Of a DNA stretch of 51,390 nucleotides, positions 16,399 through 25,269 are shown piece by piece. Source of the stretch: Syntrophus aciditrophicus. Its GTDB lineage: Bacteria > Desulfobacterota > Syntrophia > Syntrophales > UBA5619. The position numbers and the translations under genes are program-made. The DNA lies in the NCBI GenBank assembly GCA_020726025.1, contig DYTH01000005.1, positions 1 to 51,390 of the forward strand, written 5' to 3'. The stretch's first letter is position 1; the number at the start of each line of letters is the position of its first letter. The notes beneath the pieces are model-generated. The model was not told the origin of the DNA. It did not search any database and saw only the letters and a list, made by a program, of their open reading frames with translations.

Positions 16399-18887
16399 AC
16401 GAAAAACAAGCGGTTCATTCATTAATCATTGTGGAATCACCAGCCAAGATCAAAACCATCGGCAAATATCTCGGCCGGGGATTTGAAATAAAGGCCTCCG
16501 TAGGGCATATCAAGGACCTTCCCAAAAACAGGATCGGGATCGACACAGAAAACGGATTCGAGCCGGTCTATACGGTGATGGAGTCCAAGAAAAAGGTGGT
16601 GGCCGACCTGAAAAAGGCGGCTGCCCATGCCGACCGGATCCTTCTTGCCCCCGACCCCGACCGGGAAGGAGAGGCAATTGCCTGGCATGTCGCCGATGAG
16701 ATCGGCAAAAAAAAGATTGTTCAGAGGGTTCTTTTCAACGATCTGACAAAAGAGACCATTCTCAAGGCGCTGGAGCATCCCCGCGAACTCGATTTTGATC
16801 TGTACGAGGCGCAGCAGACAAGGCGCATTCTCGACAGGCTGGTCGGCTACCAGATCAGTCCGATTCTGTGGGAAAAGGTGAAGCGGGGCTTAAGCGCCGG
16901 CCGGGTGCAGTCCGTCGCCGTCAGGATCATCTGCGACAGGGAGGCGGAAATCGGGAAATTTGTCCCGGAGGAGTTCTGGAATCTCACCGCGCTTCTGAAA
17001 GGGAAAAACCCTCCTCCATTCGAAGCGAAGCTCTTAAAAGTAGATGGAAAAAAGGCAAAGGTGACGGACGGGGAAACGTCGGCCAAAATCGCTTCTTCGT
17101 TAAAAGATGCCCCTTTTGTTGTCTCGGCCGTTGAAAAAAAAGAGGTCAAACGTCAGTCGCCGGCCCCCTTCATTACCAGCAAGCTTCAGCAGGAGGCATC
17201 CCGCTGGTTCAGGTTTTCAGCCAAAAAGACCATGGCGACCGCTCAAAAACTCTACGAGGGCATCGAGACAGGCAAGGATGGCCAGGTAGGTCTTATCACG
17301 TACATGAGGACGGATTCCGTCCGTGTTGCCGCCGAGGCTCAGGAGGAGGCGAGGGACTACATAAAAACCGTTTACGGAAACTCCTGGCTTCCGCCGAAAC
17401 CCAAGGCATTCAAGACCAAAGAATCCGCCCAGGATGCCCATGAGGCCATCCGCCCGACCTCTGTTTCCCGTTCTCCGAAGGAGATGAAGGCATTTCTCAG
17501 CCCCGATCAGTTCAAACTCTACCAGCTCATCTGGAACAGGTTTGTCGCCTCCCAGATGAACCCCGCCCTTCTGGATCAGACAACGGTGGATATTACCGCC
17601 GCCAACTGCCTTTTCCGCGCGCAGGGGGCGATTATGAAATTCCCCGGTTTTACCGTGCTTTACACGGAAGGCAGGGACAACAACGGCACGGAAGAGAAGG
17701 AGATGGAAAAATTACTTCCCGAGGTCACAAGCGGGGACCTTCTTACATTGCTTGATCTGAAGCAGGAGCAGAAATTTACCCAGCCGCCTCCCCGTTTTTC
17801 CGAGGCGACCCTTGTCCGTGAGCTTGAAGAAAAGGGGATTGGACGTCCCAGCACCTACGCGACCATCATCAGCACCATCCAGGATCGTGAATACGTCAAG
17901 CTCGATAAGGGAAAGTTTTTTCCAACCGATCTGGGGATGGTGGTGACGGATCTGCTCGTGAAAAACTTTCCCCGCATTCTCGACGTCGCCTTCACCGCTT
18001 CGCTCGAGACGCAGCTCGACCGGATTGCCGAGGGGCATGCCAAAAGAGTGGAGACGCTGAACGATTTTTATCAGCCTTTCCTTGAGGAACTCAGACAGGC
18101 AGGCTCGGGGATGCACGACGTCAAGAAGGGGATAAAGACCGACGTAGTCTGCGAGAAATGCGGGAGTCCGATGGTGATCAAGATCGGGAAAAACGGGCGT
18201 TTTCTCGCCTGTTCCAATTATCCCGCATGTAAAAATACTACGGATTTCACGGAAGATCCGTCGGGGCGGATTATCCCCGGAAAGGCCGAAGGCAAGGATG
18301 TTTCGACCGGCATTGTCTGCGAGAAATGCGGAAGCCCGATGGTGATCAAGATAGGCCGAAACGGGCGTTTTCTTGCCTGCTCCAATTATCCGGCCTGTAA
18401 AAATACCGCCAATTTTACCGAGGATGCCGATGGAAACATCGTCGTGGAAAAAATCCCCACAACGGACGCGACCTGCCCGTTATGCGGGCGGCCGCTTGTG
18501 GCAAGAAAGGGGCGCTACGGGATGTTTTTCGGCTGTTCGGGGTATCCCGAGTGTAAATATATCCAGAAATCCCGTCCGTCAGAGGAGACCGGGCAGACGG
18601 GGGAAACCGACCAGATCTGCGAGAAATGCGGCAGGCCGATGGTGGAGAAGAGGGGGAGATTCGGGACTTTTCTTGCCTGTTCCGGCTACCCGGAGTGCAA
18701 AAATATCGTTCGCACGCCCCGTGGAGCGCCGAAAGAAAAGACTCCGCCCGAGATTACCGATATTCTGTGCGAAAAGTGCGGAAAACCGATGGCCGTGAAA
18801 AAAGGGCGTTACGGCAAGTTTCTCGCCTGCACCGGCTATCCGGAGTGCAAAAACATCCAGAAATACAGGGAGCCCGAAGTAAAATGA
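16395..18887 (+). CDS. topA: DNA topoisomerase I
   Basis: An 830-residue type IA topoisomerase that relaxes negative supercoils. The TOPRIM domain begins LIIVESPAKIKTIGKYLG and holds the acidic DPDREGEAIAWH motif. The active-site tyrosine is Y303 in ITYMRTDSVR. After the core come five Cys4 zinc ribbons (about 580 to 825), each of the form CEKCGxPM ... FLACSxYPxCKN; many family members have two to four. The start is TTG at 16395, 8 nt after AAGGAG, overlapping the dprA stop. Confidence 0.96.
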   Translation: MNEKQAVHSLIIVESPAKIKTIGKYLGRGFEIKASVGHIKDLPKNRIGIDTENGFEPVYTVMESKKKVVADLKKAAAHADRILLAPDPDREGEAIAWHVADEIGKKKIVQRVLFNDLTKETILKALEHPRELDFDLYEAQQTRRILDRLVGYQISPILWEKVKRGLSAGRVQSVAVRIICDREAEIGKFVPEEFWNLTALLKGKNPPPFEAKLLKVDGKKAKVTDGETSAKIASSLKDAPFVVSAVEKKEVKRQSPAPFITSKLQQEASRWFRFSAKKTMATAQKLYEGIETGKDGQVGLITYMRTDSVRVAAEAQEEARDYIKTVYGNSWLPPKPKAFKTKESAQDAHEAIRPTSVSRSPKEMKAFLSPDQFKLYQLIWNRFVASQMNPALLDQTTVDITAANCLFRAQGAIMKFPGFTVLYTEGRDNNGTEEKEMEKLLPEVTSGDLLTLLDLKQEQKFTQPPPRFSEATLVRELEEKGIGRPSTYATIISTIQDREYVKLDKGKFFPTDLGMVVTDLLVKNFPRILDVAFTASLETQLDRIAEGHAKRVETLNDFYQPFLEELRQAGSGMHDVKKGIKTDVVCEKCGSPMVIKIGKNGRFLACSNYPACKNTTDFTEDPSGRIIPGKAEGKDVSTGIVCEKCGSPMVIKIGRNGRFLACSNYPACKNTANFTEDADGNIVVEKIPTTDATCPLCGRPLVARKGRYGMFFGCSGYPECKYIQKSRPSEETGQTGETDQICEKCGRPMVEKRGRFGTFLACSGYPECKNIVRTPRGAPKEKTPPEITDILCEKCGKPMAVKKGRYGKFLACTGYPECKNIQKYREPEVK

Positions 18888-19023
18888 CGCCCTATAAAAC
18901 ACCTGCCGTTCTGCTTTTGAGCCGTGCATGCGCCAGTAAGTTTTCCCTTCCGGCGCCGACGGTGGATTCATGGAAAAATGAACGATGTTTCCAAGGATCA
19001 CTCCTTGACGCCATGCCATCACG

Positions 19024-20370
19024 ATGAATGCAGCGCCGCCAGATAATTTCGGAAAGGATCGCTTTGTTTCACACGTTACGGTCATCGGCGGGGGACTGGC
19101 CGGGTGCGAGGCGGCGTGGCAGCTCCTGCGACGCGGCTGCCGTGTGCGCCTCCGCGAGATGAAGCCGGAGCGCTATTCACCGGCGCACAAGTCTCCTCAT
19201 TTGGCCGAACTCGTCTGCAGCAATTCTCTGCGTTCCGACGGGCTGGACAACGCCGTAGGCCTTCTGAAGGAAGAGATGCGCCGGATGGATTCACTGATCA
19301 TGGCCGCCGCCGACGCGACAGCAGTGCCGGCTGGCAAGGCGCTGGCCGTCGATCGAAACGCCTTTTCCCTCTTCATTGAAGAGAAACTGCGCGCCGAGGC
19401 AAACCTTGAAATAATTCACGGGGAAGTAACCCGAATACCCGAAGACGGGATCGTCATCCTCGCCTCCGGCCCGCTGACATCGGACTCGCTCGCCGATGCC
19501 ATTGCCGCACTGACGGAATCCGGCAGTCTCTATTTTTATGACGCCATTTCACCGATTGTGGAAGCGGAATCCATTGACCAGAATAAGGTGTTTGCCGCCT
19601 CCCGCTACGGCCGCGGCACGGCTGATTACCTGAACTGTCCGTTTTCACGCGATGAATACGAGGCCCTTTGGAGGGCCCTGGTGGATGCGGAACAGACACC
19701 CCTGCGTGCGTTCGAGGAGAAGAAATTCTTTGAAGGCTGCCTGCCGATCGAGGTGATTGCCGGACGGGGAATGGAAACGCTGAGCCATGGGCCGATGAAA
19801 CCGGTCGGACTGATTGATCCGCGCACCGGCCTTCAGCCCCATGCGGTAGTTCAGCTTCGCCGCGAGGACAGAGAGGGAATTCTCTACAATATCGTGGGAT
19901 TTCAGACAAAGATGACCTGGACGGAGCAGAGGCGCGTGCTGCGGATGATCCCCGGCCTGGAAAACGCAGAGTTTGCCCGTTACGGGAGCATTCACCGCAA
20001 CACCTTTATCGACTCGCCCCGTCTGCTTATGCCCTCTCTTCAACTGCGTTTACATCCCCGCATTCTGCTCGCCGGCCAGATATCGGGCGTTGAGGGGTAT
20101 GTCGAATCATCCGCCATGGGTCTTGTCGCAGGCATGAATGCCTCACGCATTCTTGCGGGACAGACGCCTCTTTTGCCGCCGCCGGAAACGGCTTTGGGGG
20201 CCTTGATCGGTCATCTGACCAACCGCGAGGCAAAAAATTTTCAGCCGATGAATGTCGCCTTTGGCCTTTTCCCACCCCTCAATCTCCGCATTCCCAAAAG
20301 GGAAAGGGGGCTGCGTTATTCCCAGCGCGCCCTTGCCGCCCTTGCATCATTCACCGCCCAGCAGGCATGA
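19024..20370 (+). CDS. trmFO: tRNA (uracil-54 C5)-methyltransferase, folate/FAD type
   Basis: A 448-residue TrmFO that makes ribothymidine at tRNA position 54 using methylene-tetrahydrofolate and FADH2. The FAD-binding [16 protein letters not shown] lies at about 20-35. [26 protein letters not shown] and [36 protein letters not shown] are family hallmarks (cut here into short blocks). The C-terminus has [16 protein letters not shown]. The start ATG at 19024 lacks a clear ribosome site, and about 14 residues precede the usual beginning; there is no better start in frame. It sits 136 bp after topA with no gene between. Confidence 0.94.
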   Translation: MNAAPPDNFGKDRFVSHVTVIGGGLAGCEAAWQLLRRGCRVRLREMKPERYSPAHKSPHLAELVCSNSLRSDGLDNAVGLLKEEMRRMDSLIMAAADATAVPAGKALAVDRNAFSLFIEEKLRAEANLEIIHGEVTRIPEDGIVILASGPLTSDSLADAIAALTESGSLYFYDAISPIVEAESIDQNKVFAASRYGRGTADYLNCPFSRDEYEALWRALVDAEQTPLRAFEEKKFFEGCLPIEVIAGRGMETLSHGPMKPVGLIDPRTGLQPHAVVQLRREDREGILYNIVGFQTKMTWTEQRRVLRMIPGLENAEFARYGSIHRNTFIDSPRLLMPSLQLRLHPRILLAGQISGVEGYVESSAMGLVAGMNASRILAGQTPLLPPPETALGALIGHLTNREAKNFQPMNVAFGLFPPLNLRIPKRERGLRYSQRALAALASFTAQQA

Positions 20371-20384
20371 AAAAAACTGCGTTA

Positions 20385-20413
20385 TTGACTTATCCGGCGC
20401 TTTCGGGTAGTTC
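20385..20413 (+). promoter_or_regulatory. Candidate promoter of plsC-ftsK-rimO
   Basis: TTGACT (20385-20390), a 17-bp spacer, then TAGTTC (20408-20413). The predicted start near 20420 is upstream of the plsC start. The -10 is only moderate. Confidence 0.35.
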
Positions 20414-20472
20414 TGTGCGCGAACACTGTCATTCTCATGGGATTCGGGTATTTTAACAGGGACAGCCTGCCT

Positions 20473-21201
20473 ATGTTTCGTTCCGCGCTTCTTGTCTTTT
20501 TTTCGGTGATTGTGACGGCTTTTATGGCTACATTTGCCGCCCTTCTGCCGTTTGTTTCACCCGGGGAAGAAAAGGTGCATCTGATTGCCCGTATCTGGGC
20601 AAGGATGCTTCTGTGGATCACCGGCGTCAAGGTCGAGATCGAGGGGATCGAGAACGTGTCGTCCGACAAACCGCAGATATTCATGGCCAACCATCAAAGC
20701 GATTATGACATCCTGATCGTACTGGCCCATATTCCCGGTCAGTTCCGCTGGATAGCCAAGAAGGAGCTCTTCAAGATTCCCATCTTCGGCAAGGCGATGC
20801 GAAACGCCGGCTATATCGAAATTGACCGTCAACACCATGAAAACGCGATGAAAAGCCTCGAAGAAGCGGCTCAAAAGATACGGGAGGGGAAATCTGTCGT
20901 CACCTTTCCGGAGGGTACAAGAAGCAAAGACGGAAAGATCAAGCAGTTCAAGCAGGGGATGTTTTACCTGGCGATCCAGTCGGGAGTGCCCATTGTCCCG
21001 ATTTCAATCATCGGCGCCAGCGAAATTATGCCGAAGCGGACCTTGATGATCAAGCCGGGAAGGATTAAAATGGTTATCGACAAGCCCGTGGATGTGTCAC
21101 CCTATACCATGGAAACCAGAGCGGAACTGATTCAGCTTATTCATGGCGTCATCGTAACAAATTTTGAAAAAGGCGCCACCCTGGGGAAAAAAGATGCCTG
21201 A
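20473..21201 (+). CDS. plsC: 1-acyl-glycerol-3-phosphate acyltransferase
   Basis: A 242-residue membrane acyltransferase that makes phosphatidic acid. The N-terminal membrane segment (ALLVFFSVIVTAFMATFAAL) is followed by the catalytic HX4D motif NHQSDYD, the FPEGTRSKDG motif and PIVPISIIG. I chose the ATG at 20473 (MFRSALLV), which has an AGGGA about 10 nt upstream; an in-frame ATG at 20437 has no ribosome site. Its last codons overlap the start of ftsK. This is the probable housekeeping PlsC, while a second, different one is at 50051. Confidence 0.9.
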   Translation: MFRSALLVFFSVIVTAFMATFAALLPFVSPGEEKVHLIARIWARMLLWITGVKVEIEGIENVSSDKPQIFMANHQSDYDILIVLAHIPGQFRWIAKKELFKIPIFGKAMRNAGYIEIDRQHHENAMKSLEEAAQKIREGKSVVTFPEGTRSKDGKIKQFKQGMFYLAIQSGVPIVPISIIGASEIMPKRTLMIKPGRIKMVIDKPVDVSPYTMETRAELIQLIHGVIVTNFEKGATLGKKDA

Positions 21202-23371
21202 AGATTCATTTTCAAAAAGACGGGCGGAAATTGCAGGGCTGATCTGTATCGCCTGTGCCCTTTTTCTTTTTAGCACCCTCTTTTCCTACAATCCGATCGA
21301 TCCGTCATTCCGCCATTATTACGGACCTGAAAAGATAGATGTTCACAACTGGACAGGGACAATCGGGGCCTATACGGCGGATATCCTCTTTGGGCTGCTC
21401 GGGCTCGGAATCATCTGGCTGCCCGTTGCCGTTATGCTTTTTGCCGTCCGTTTCTTTGAGAATCCGCAGTTCAAAATAGGGATCGACGCCTCTGTCGCTA
21501 CGGCCAGTCTCATATTTTCGACGTCCGGAATCCTTTCCATGGCCGTGGGAAAGTTTCCTCTCTATGGACACTCCATGGATTCAGGCGGATTGCTGGGGTC
21601 AAAAACAGTCCAGATTCTTCAGCCCTCCCTGCATCAGGCCGGTTCTGCCATTCTTTTTGCCCTTCTTTTTCTGCTCGGGCTCGTTGTGCTGTTCGATTTT
21701 TCCGTCGTCGCTTTTGTAAAAAGATTCCTTGCATCTCTTTTTAATCTGAAAAAAGTGGGCGTCTTTTTATCATCGATACGAAAAAAGTTTCATAAAGACG
21801 AACAGGATAACACGGAACTCGTTGAGGAAAAGCAGCAGGATCCCCGGATTGAAGAGATAAAAATTGAAAAGATCAAAGAAAAGCTTGCCAGGGCCGAACA
21901 GCCCAGGCTTGATTTCGCCACTCCCGCTAAGGCCGGTGGAAAGTACAAACTGCCGCCGCTTAGCCTTCTGGAACAGGTGCCGAAAAAAGAGACCCGCGTA
22001 AAGAAAGAAACCCTGATTGAGAATTCCCGGTTACTTGAAAAGAAGCTTGGCGATTTTGGCGTCGAGGGTCGGGTGACGGAGGTCAAGCCGGGGCCGGTCG
22101 TGACCATGTACGAACTCGAACCGGCGCCGGGTGTCAAGATAAACAAGATAACCAATCTTGCCGATGATCTGGCGCTGGCGCTGCGCGCCCAGAGCATTCG
22201 CATTATCGCGCCAATTCCAGGCAAGGGCGCAATCGGCGTGGAAATCCCCAACCAGGAGCGCAACCCGGTCAGTCTCAGGGACGTTCTCGATCACCCGACC
22301 TTTCAGGGATCAACGCTTAAGCTTCCCGTTGCCCTGGGCGAGGATACCCTCGGCGTGCCGATCATTGCCGATCTTCTCAAAATGCCCCATCTGATGATTG
22401 CGGGCACCACCGGATCCGGAAAGAGCGTCTCACTGAACGCGATGATCTGCAGCATCCTCTTCAAGGCGGCGCCGGACGAGGTGAAGTTCATCATGATTGA
22501 CCCCAAGCGTCTGGAGATGTCCGGCTACGAGGGGATACCCCACCTGCTCCACCCGGTTGTCGTCGATCCGAAAAAGGCGTCGCTGGTCCTGCGCTGGGCG
22601 GTTGAGGAGATGGAGCGCCGTTACGAGGCAATCAGCGAGGTGGGGGCAAAGGGAATCGATACCTACAATGTGATCATGGCGGCGAAAAAGGCGGCGCCGT
22701 CGCCGGAGGCAGAGAACCTCTTCCCGGAGCGTCTTCCGTATATAGTTATAATCATTGATGAACTCGCCGACCTGATGATGGTTGCCCAGAGAAACGTGGA
22801 GGAGTCTCTGGCCCGTCTTGCCCAGATGGCCAGGGCCGCGGGGATTCACATTATTCTGGCGACACAGAGGCCTTCGGTCGATGTCATTACCGGCGTAATC
22901 AAGGCAAATTTCCCCACGCGCATCTCCTTCAAGGTTTCTTCCAAGGTCGATTCACGGACGATTCTCGACCAGCTTGGCGCCGAAAAACTCCTCGGTGCAG
23001 GCGATATGCTTTACATCCCCCCCGGCAGTTCGTCGCCGATGAGAATTCACGGCGCCTATGTGTCCGATCAGGAAATAGAGCGGATTGTTGAATTCGTCAA
23101 ACAGCAGGGGAAACCCTCGTATGACGAGTCTCTTGTCGAACTCAAGACGGCGGAGGCGGAGGAAAAATCGGAAGGCGAATACGACGAAAAATACGATGAG
23201 GCGGTCGCGCTCGTGACAAACCTCGGCCAGGCTTCGATTTCCCTGGTACAGCGTTATCTGAAAATAGGCTACAACCGTGCCGCAACCATTATTGAAAAGA
23301 TGGAAGCAGAAGGGGTGGTCGGCCCCGCCGATGGCGCCAAACCGAGGAAGGTTCTCGTCAAGAAGCTTTAA
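21194..23371 (+). CDS. ftsK: DNA translocase FtsK
   Basis: A 725-residue FtsK/SpoIIIE translocase. About four N-terminal membrane helices (residues 10-180) are followed by a charged, short linker and the alpha/beta motor. Walker A is GTTGSGKSVSL near residue 405, and Walker B is IVIIIDELADLM. The C-terminal gamma winged helix (ALVTNLGQASISLVQRYLKI) reads KOPS sites. I chose the ATG at 21194 (MPEDSFSKRR), which overlaps the plsC stop by 8 bp. An upstream in-frame start at 21164 lies inside plsC. Confidence 0.95.
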   Translation: MPEDSFSKRRAEIAGLICIACALFLFSTLFSYNPIDPSFRHYYGPEKIDVHNWTGTIGAYTADILFGLLGLGIIWLPVAVMLFAVRFFENPQFKIGIDASVATASLIFSTSGILSMAVGKFPLYGHSMDSGGLLGSKTVQILQPSLHQAGSAILFALLFLLGLVVLFDFSVVAFVKRFLASLFNLKKVGVFLSSIRKKFHKDEQDNTELVEEKQQDPRIEEIKIEKIKEKLARAEQPRLDFATPAKAGGKYKLPPLSLLEQVPKKETRVKKETLIENSRLLEKKLGDFGVEGRVTEVKPGPVVTMYELEPAPGVKINKITNLADDLALALRAQSIRIIAPIPGKGAIGVEIPNQERNPVSLRDVLDHPTFQGSTLKLPVALGEDTLGVPIIADLLKMPHLMIAGTTGSGKSVSLNAMICSILFKAAPDEVKFIMIDPKRLEMSGYEGIPHLLHPVVVDPKKASLVLRWAVEEMERRYEAISEVGAKGIDTYNVIMAAKKAAPSPEAENLFPERLPYIVIIIDELADLMMVAQRNVEESLARLAQMARAAGIHIILATQRPSVDVITGVIKANFPTRISFKVSSKVDSRTILDQLGAEKLLGAGDMLYIPPGSSSPMRIHGAYVSDQEIERIVEFVKQQGKPSYDESLVELKTAEAEEKSEGEYDEKYDEAVALVTNLGQASISLVQRYLKIGYNRAATIIEKMEAEGVVGPADGAKPRKVLVKKL

Positions 23372-23382
23372 AGGGGGACATT

Positions 23383-24738
23383 TTGCAGGCGCGCAGCGGA
23401 AAAAAGGTCCATATTGTAAGCCTCGGCTGTCCCAAGAACCAGGTCGATTCCGAGGTGATGGCGGCCGTGCTGGAAAAGTCCGGCTGTCGGCTTACCGACA
23501 GCCGTGATGAGGCCTCCATTGTTCTGATCAACACCTGTGCTTTCATCCTTCCGGCAAAGGAAGAGGCGATCGAAGAGATTCTCGATGCGGCCGAATGGAA
23601 AAAAGGGGACGCGGGACGACGGCTTGTCGTAACCGGCTGTCTCCCGCAGCGTTACGGCAGAGAGCTTCAGAAGGAGCTTCCCGAGGTGGATCTGTTTTGC
23701 GGCATATCAGAGGCGCCGCAAATCGGCAGGCTTTTGATGACGCTTTTTCACGGGGGGAAAAAAGCAGCGGAGCGGGCCGTCATCGGCAAGCCGACATTTC
23801 TGATGAACGCCTCCCATAAACGGATTATCTCCACACCGGCGGGAAGCGCCTACCTTAAAATCGCCGAGGGATGCTCAAATAATTGTTCTTTCTGCGTCAT
23901 TCCGTCAATTCGCGGGAAGGCGCGCAGCCGCCCGATGGATGATATATGCCGGGAAGCGGAGGATCTCGCCTCGCGCGGAGTGAAGGAACTGATCCTGATC
24001 GCGCAGGATACAACCGCCTACGGGGCGGACCGCAGGGATAAATCTTCCTTAAGTCGCCTCATTCCCGAACTCGCCAAAATTGACGGCATTTCCTGGATAC
24101 GGCTTCTCTACCTTTACCCGACGCGGCTGACGGAGGAGCTTCTTGTTGCCATCGCCCGGGAGGAAAAAGTCTGCAAATATCTTGATATGCCAGTGCAGCA
24201 CAGCGATGATGCCGTCCTTTCCGCAATGCTGCGCGGTGGAAACTCCTTTCGTCTGCGTCAGGCAATTTCGCGTGTCCGGGAGATCCTGCCCGATGCGGCG
24301 CTGCGCACCTCGCTGATCGTCGGTTTTCCGGGGGAGACCCCCCGGCGTTTTGAAAATCTCCTCGCGTTTGTCCGGGAAATCCGTTTTGATCACCTGGGTG
24401 TATTCCCCTATTACAGAGAGGAGGGGAGCGCCGCAGCGTCCTTCCCCTCCCGGATTTCCGAACGGGAAAAACAGCGCAGACGGGAAATGATCATGGAAGA
24501 ACAGGCGAATATTTCCCAGGAGATTAACAGCCGTCTGGTCGGATCCGTTCAGGAAGTGCTCGTCGAGGGGAAAGGAGACATCGATGGTTATCCGCTCATC
24601 GGCAGGTGTCGGCGCCAGGCGCCCGAGATCGACGGAGTCACCTGTCTGAAGGACGGCAGCCGCAAAGCGGGGGAAATCGTCTCCTGCCGGATAACGGCCG
24701 CCGACGCATACGATCTTTACGCCGAGGTTATCGCATGA
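23383..24738 (+). CDS. rimO: Ribosomal protein S12 methylthiotransferase
   Basis: A 451-residue radical SAM enzyme that adds a methylthio group to the conserved Asp of ribosomal protein S12. The N-terminal UPF0004 domain has cysteines C16, C52 and C86 for an auxiliary 4Fe-4S cluster. The radical SAM motif is CSNNCSFC (C164, C168, C171). A TRAM domain forms the C-terminus. VSLGCPKNQVDSE at the start and IPSIRGKARSRP favour RimO over MiaB. The TTG start at 23383 follows AAAGGGGGA. It is 11 bp after ftsK and is followed by a terminator. Confidence 0.95.
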   Translation: MQARSGKKVHIVSLGCPKNQVDSEVMAAVLEKSGCRLTDSRDEASIVLINTCAFILPAKEEAIEEILDAAEWKKGDAGRRLVVTGCLPQRYGRELQKELPEVDLFCGISEAPQIGRLLMTLFHGGKKAAERAVIGKPTFLMNASHKRIISTPAGSAYLKIAEGCSNNCSFCVIPSIRGKARSRPMDDICREAEDLASRGVKELILIAQDTTAYGADRRDKSSLSRLIPELAKIDGISWIRLLYLYPTRLTEELLVAIAREEKVCKYLDMPVQHSDDAVLSAMLRGGNSFRLRQAISRVREILPDAALRTSLIVGFPGETPRRFENLLAFVREIRFDHLGVFPYYREEGSAAASFPSRISEREKQRRREMIMEEQANISQEINSRLVGSVQEVLVEGKGDIDGYPLIGRCRRQAPEIDGVTCLKDGSRKAGEIVSCRITAADAYDLYAEVIA

Positions 24739-24744
24739 TCCTGC

Positions 24745-24783
24745 AAAAAAAGGCGCGCGATTGATCCGTCGCACGCCTTTTTT
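24745..24783. terminator. Bidirectional terminator between rimO and the biotin protein gene
   Basis: AAAAAAAGGCGCGCGA pairs with TCGCACGCCTTTTTT (one mismatch), leaving an A-tract on one side and a T-tract on the other. It would stop rimO transcription from the left and the convergent gene from the right. Confidence 0.85.
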
Positions 24784-24810
24784 CACGTCGTAGATTTTTA
24801 AAACGGCAGC

Positions 24811-25026
24811 CTACTCAATAACCATCATGAGCTGGTCGGTATCCACCGAGTCATTGGCCTTTACCTTGATTTCCTTAACAGTTCCTCCGGCCGGGGCATA
24901 AATGGGATTTTCCATTTTCATCGCCTCAAGGATCAAAAGCTCGTCGTCTTCATTGACCTGGTCCCCTGCATTGACCAGCACCTCAAGGATTTTTCCCGGC
25001 ATCGGGGCCTTAACTTCCACACTCAT
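24811..25026 (-). CDS. Stand-alone biotin carrier protein
   Basis: A 71-residue biotin/lipoyl attachment domain with nothing else. The biotinylated lysine is in EAMKMEN. The fold repeats are APMPGKILEVLVNAGDQV and the mirrored APAGGTVKEIKVKANDSV. Such single-domain carriers serve acyl-CoA carboxylases or sodium-pumping decarboxylases (glutaconyl-, methylmalonyl- or oxaloacetate-type) in anaerobes. No carboxylase or decarboxylase subunit is in the window, so its partner must be elsewhere. A strong ribosome site (GGAGGT) precedes the ATG. Confidence 0.9.
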   Translation of the reverse strand: MSVEVKAPMPGKILEVLVNAGDQVNEDDELLILEAMKMENPIYAPAGGTVKEIKVKANDSVDTDQLMMVIE

Positions 25027-25147
25027 TTTCTTACCTCCATTTCAACGTTATTTTTTCGAATTGTCACGGCATTTTTCCGGAACATCCCGGTCCGGAAACG
25101 ATTTTCCGCGCTGCGTGAAGCTTGACCGGGATATGCACTGCGCCTTA

Positions 25148-25174
25148 CTTATACACACTTTTTACTCAAGTCAA
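25148..25174 (-). promoter_or_regulatory. Candidate promoter of the biotin carrier gene
   Basis: On the minus strand, TTGACT (25174-25169) is followed by TATAAG (25153-25148) with a 15-bp spacer. Box quality is good but the spacing is short. It lies about 120 bp upstream of the start. Confidence 0.4.
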
Positions 25175-25269
25175 GGTAAAAAAGAACGGATCGGGGCGCT
25201 TCCTTTTAAGCGGGTTGTTGTTGCGAGTTTCTCTTGAGAAAAGCTGAATAGTCTGTTAGGTTCCGCGCC

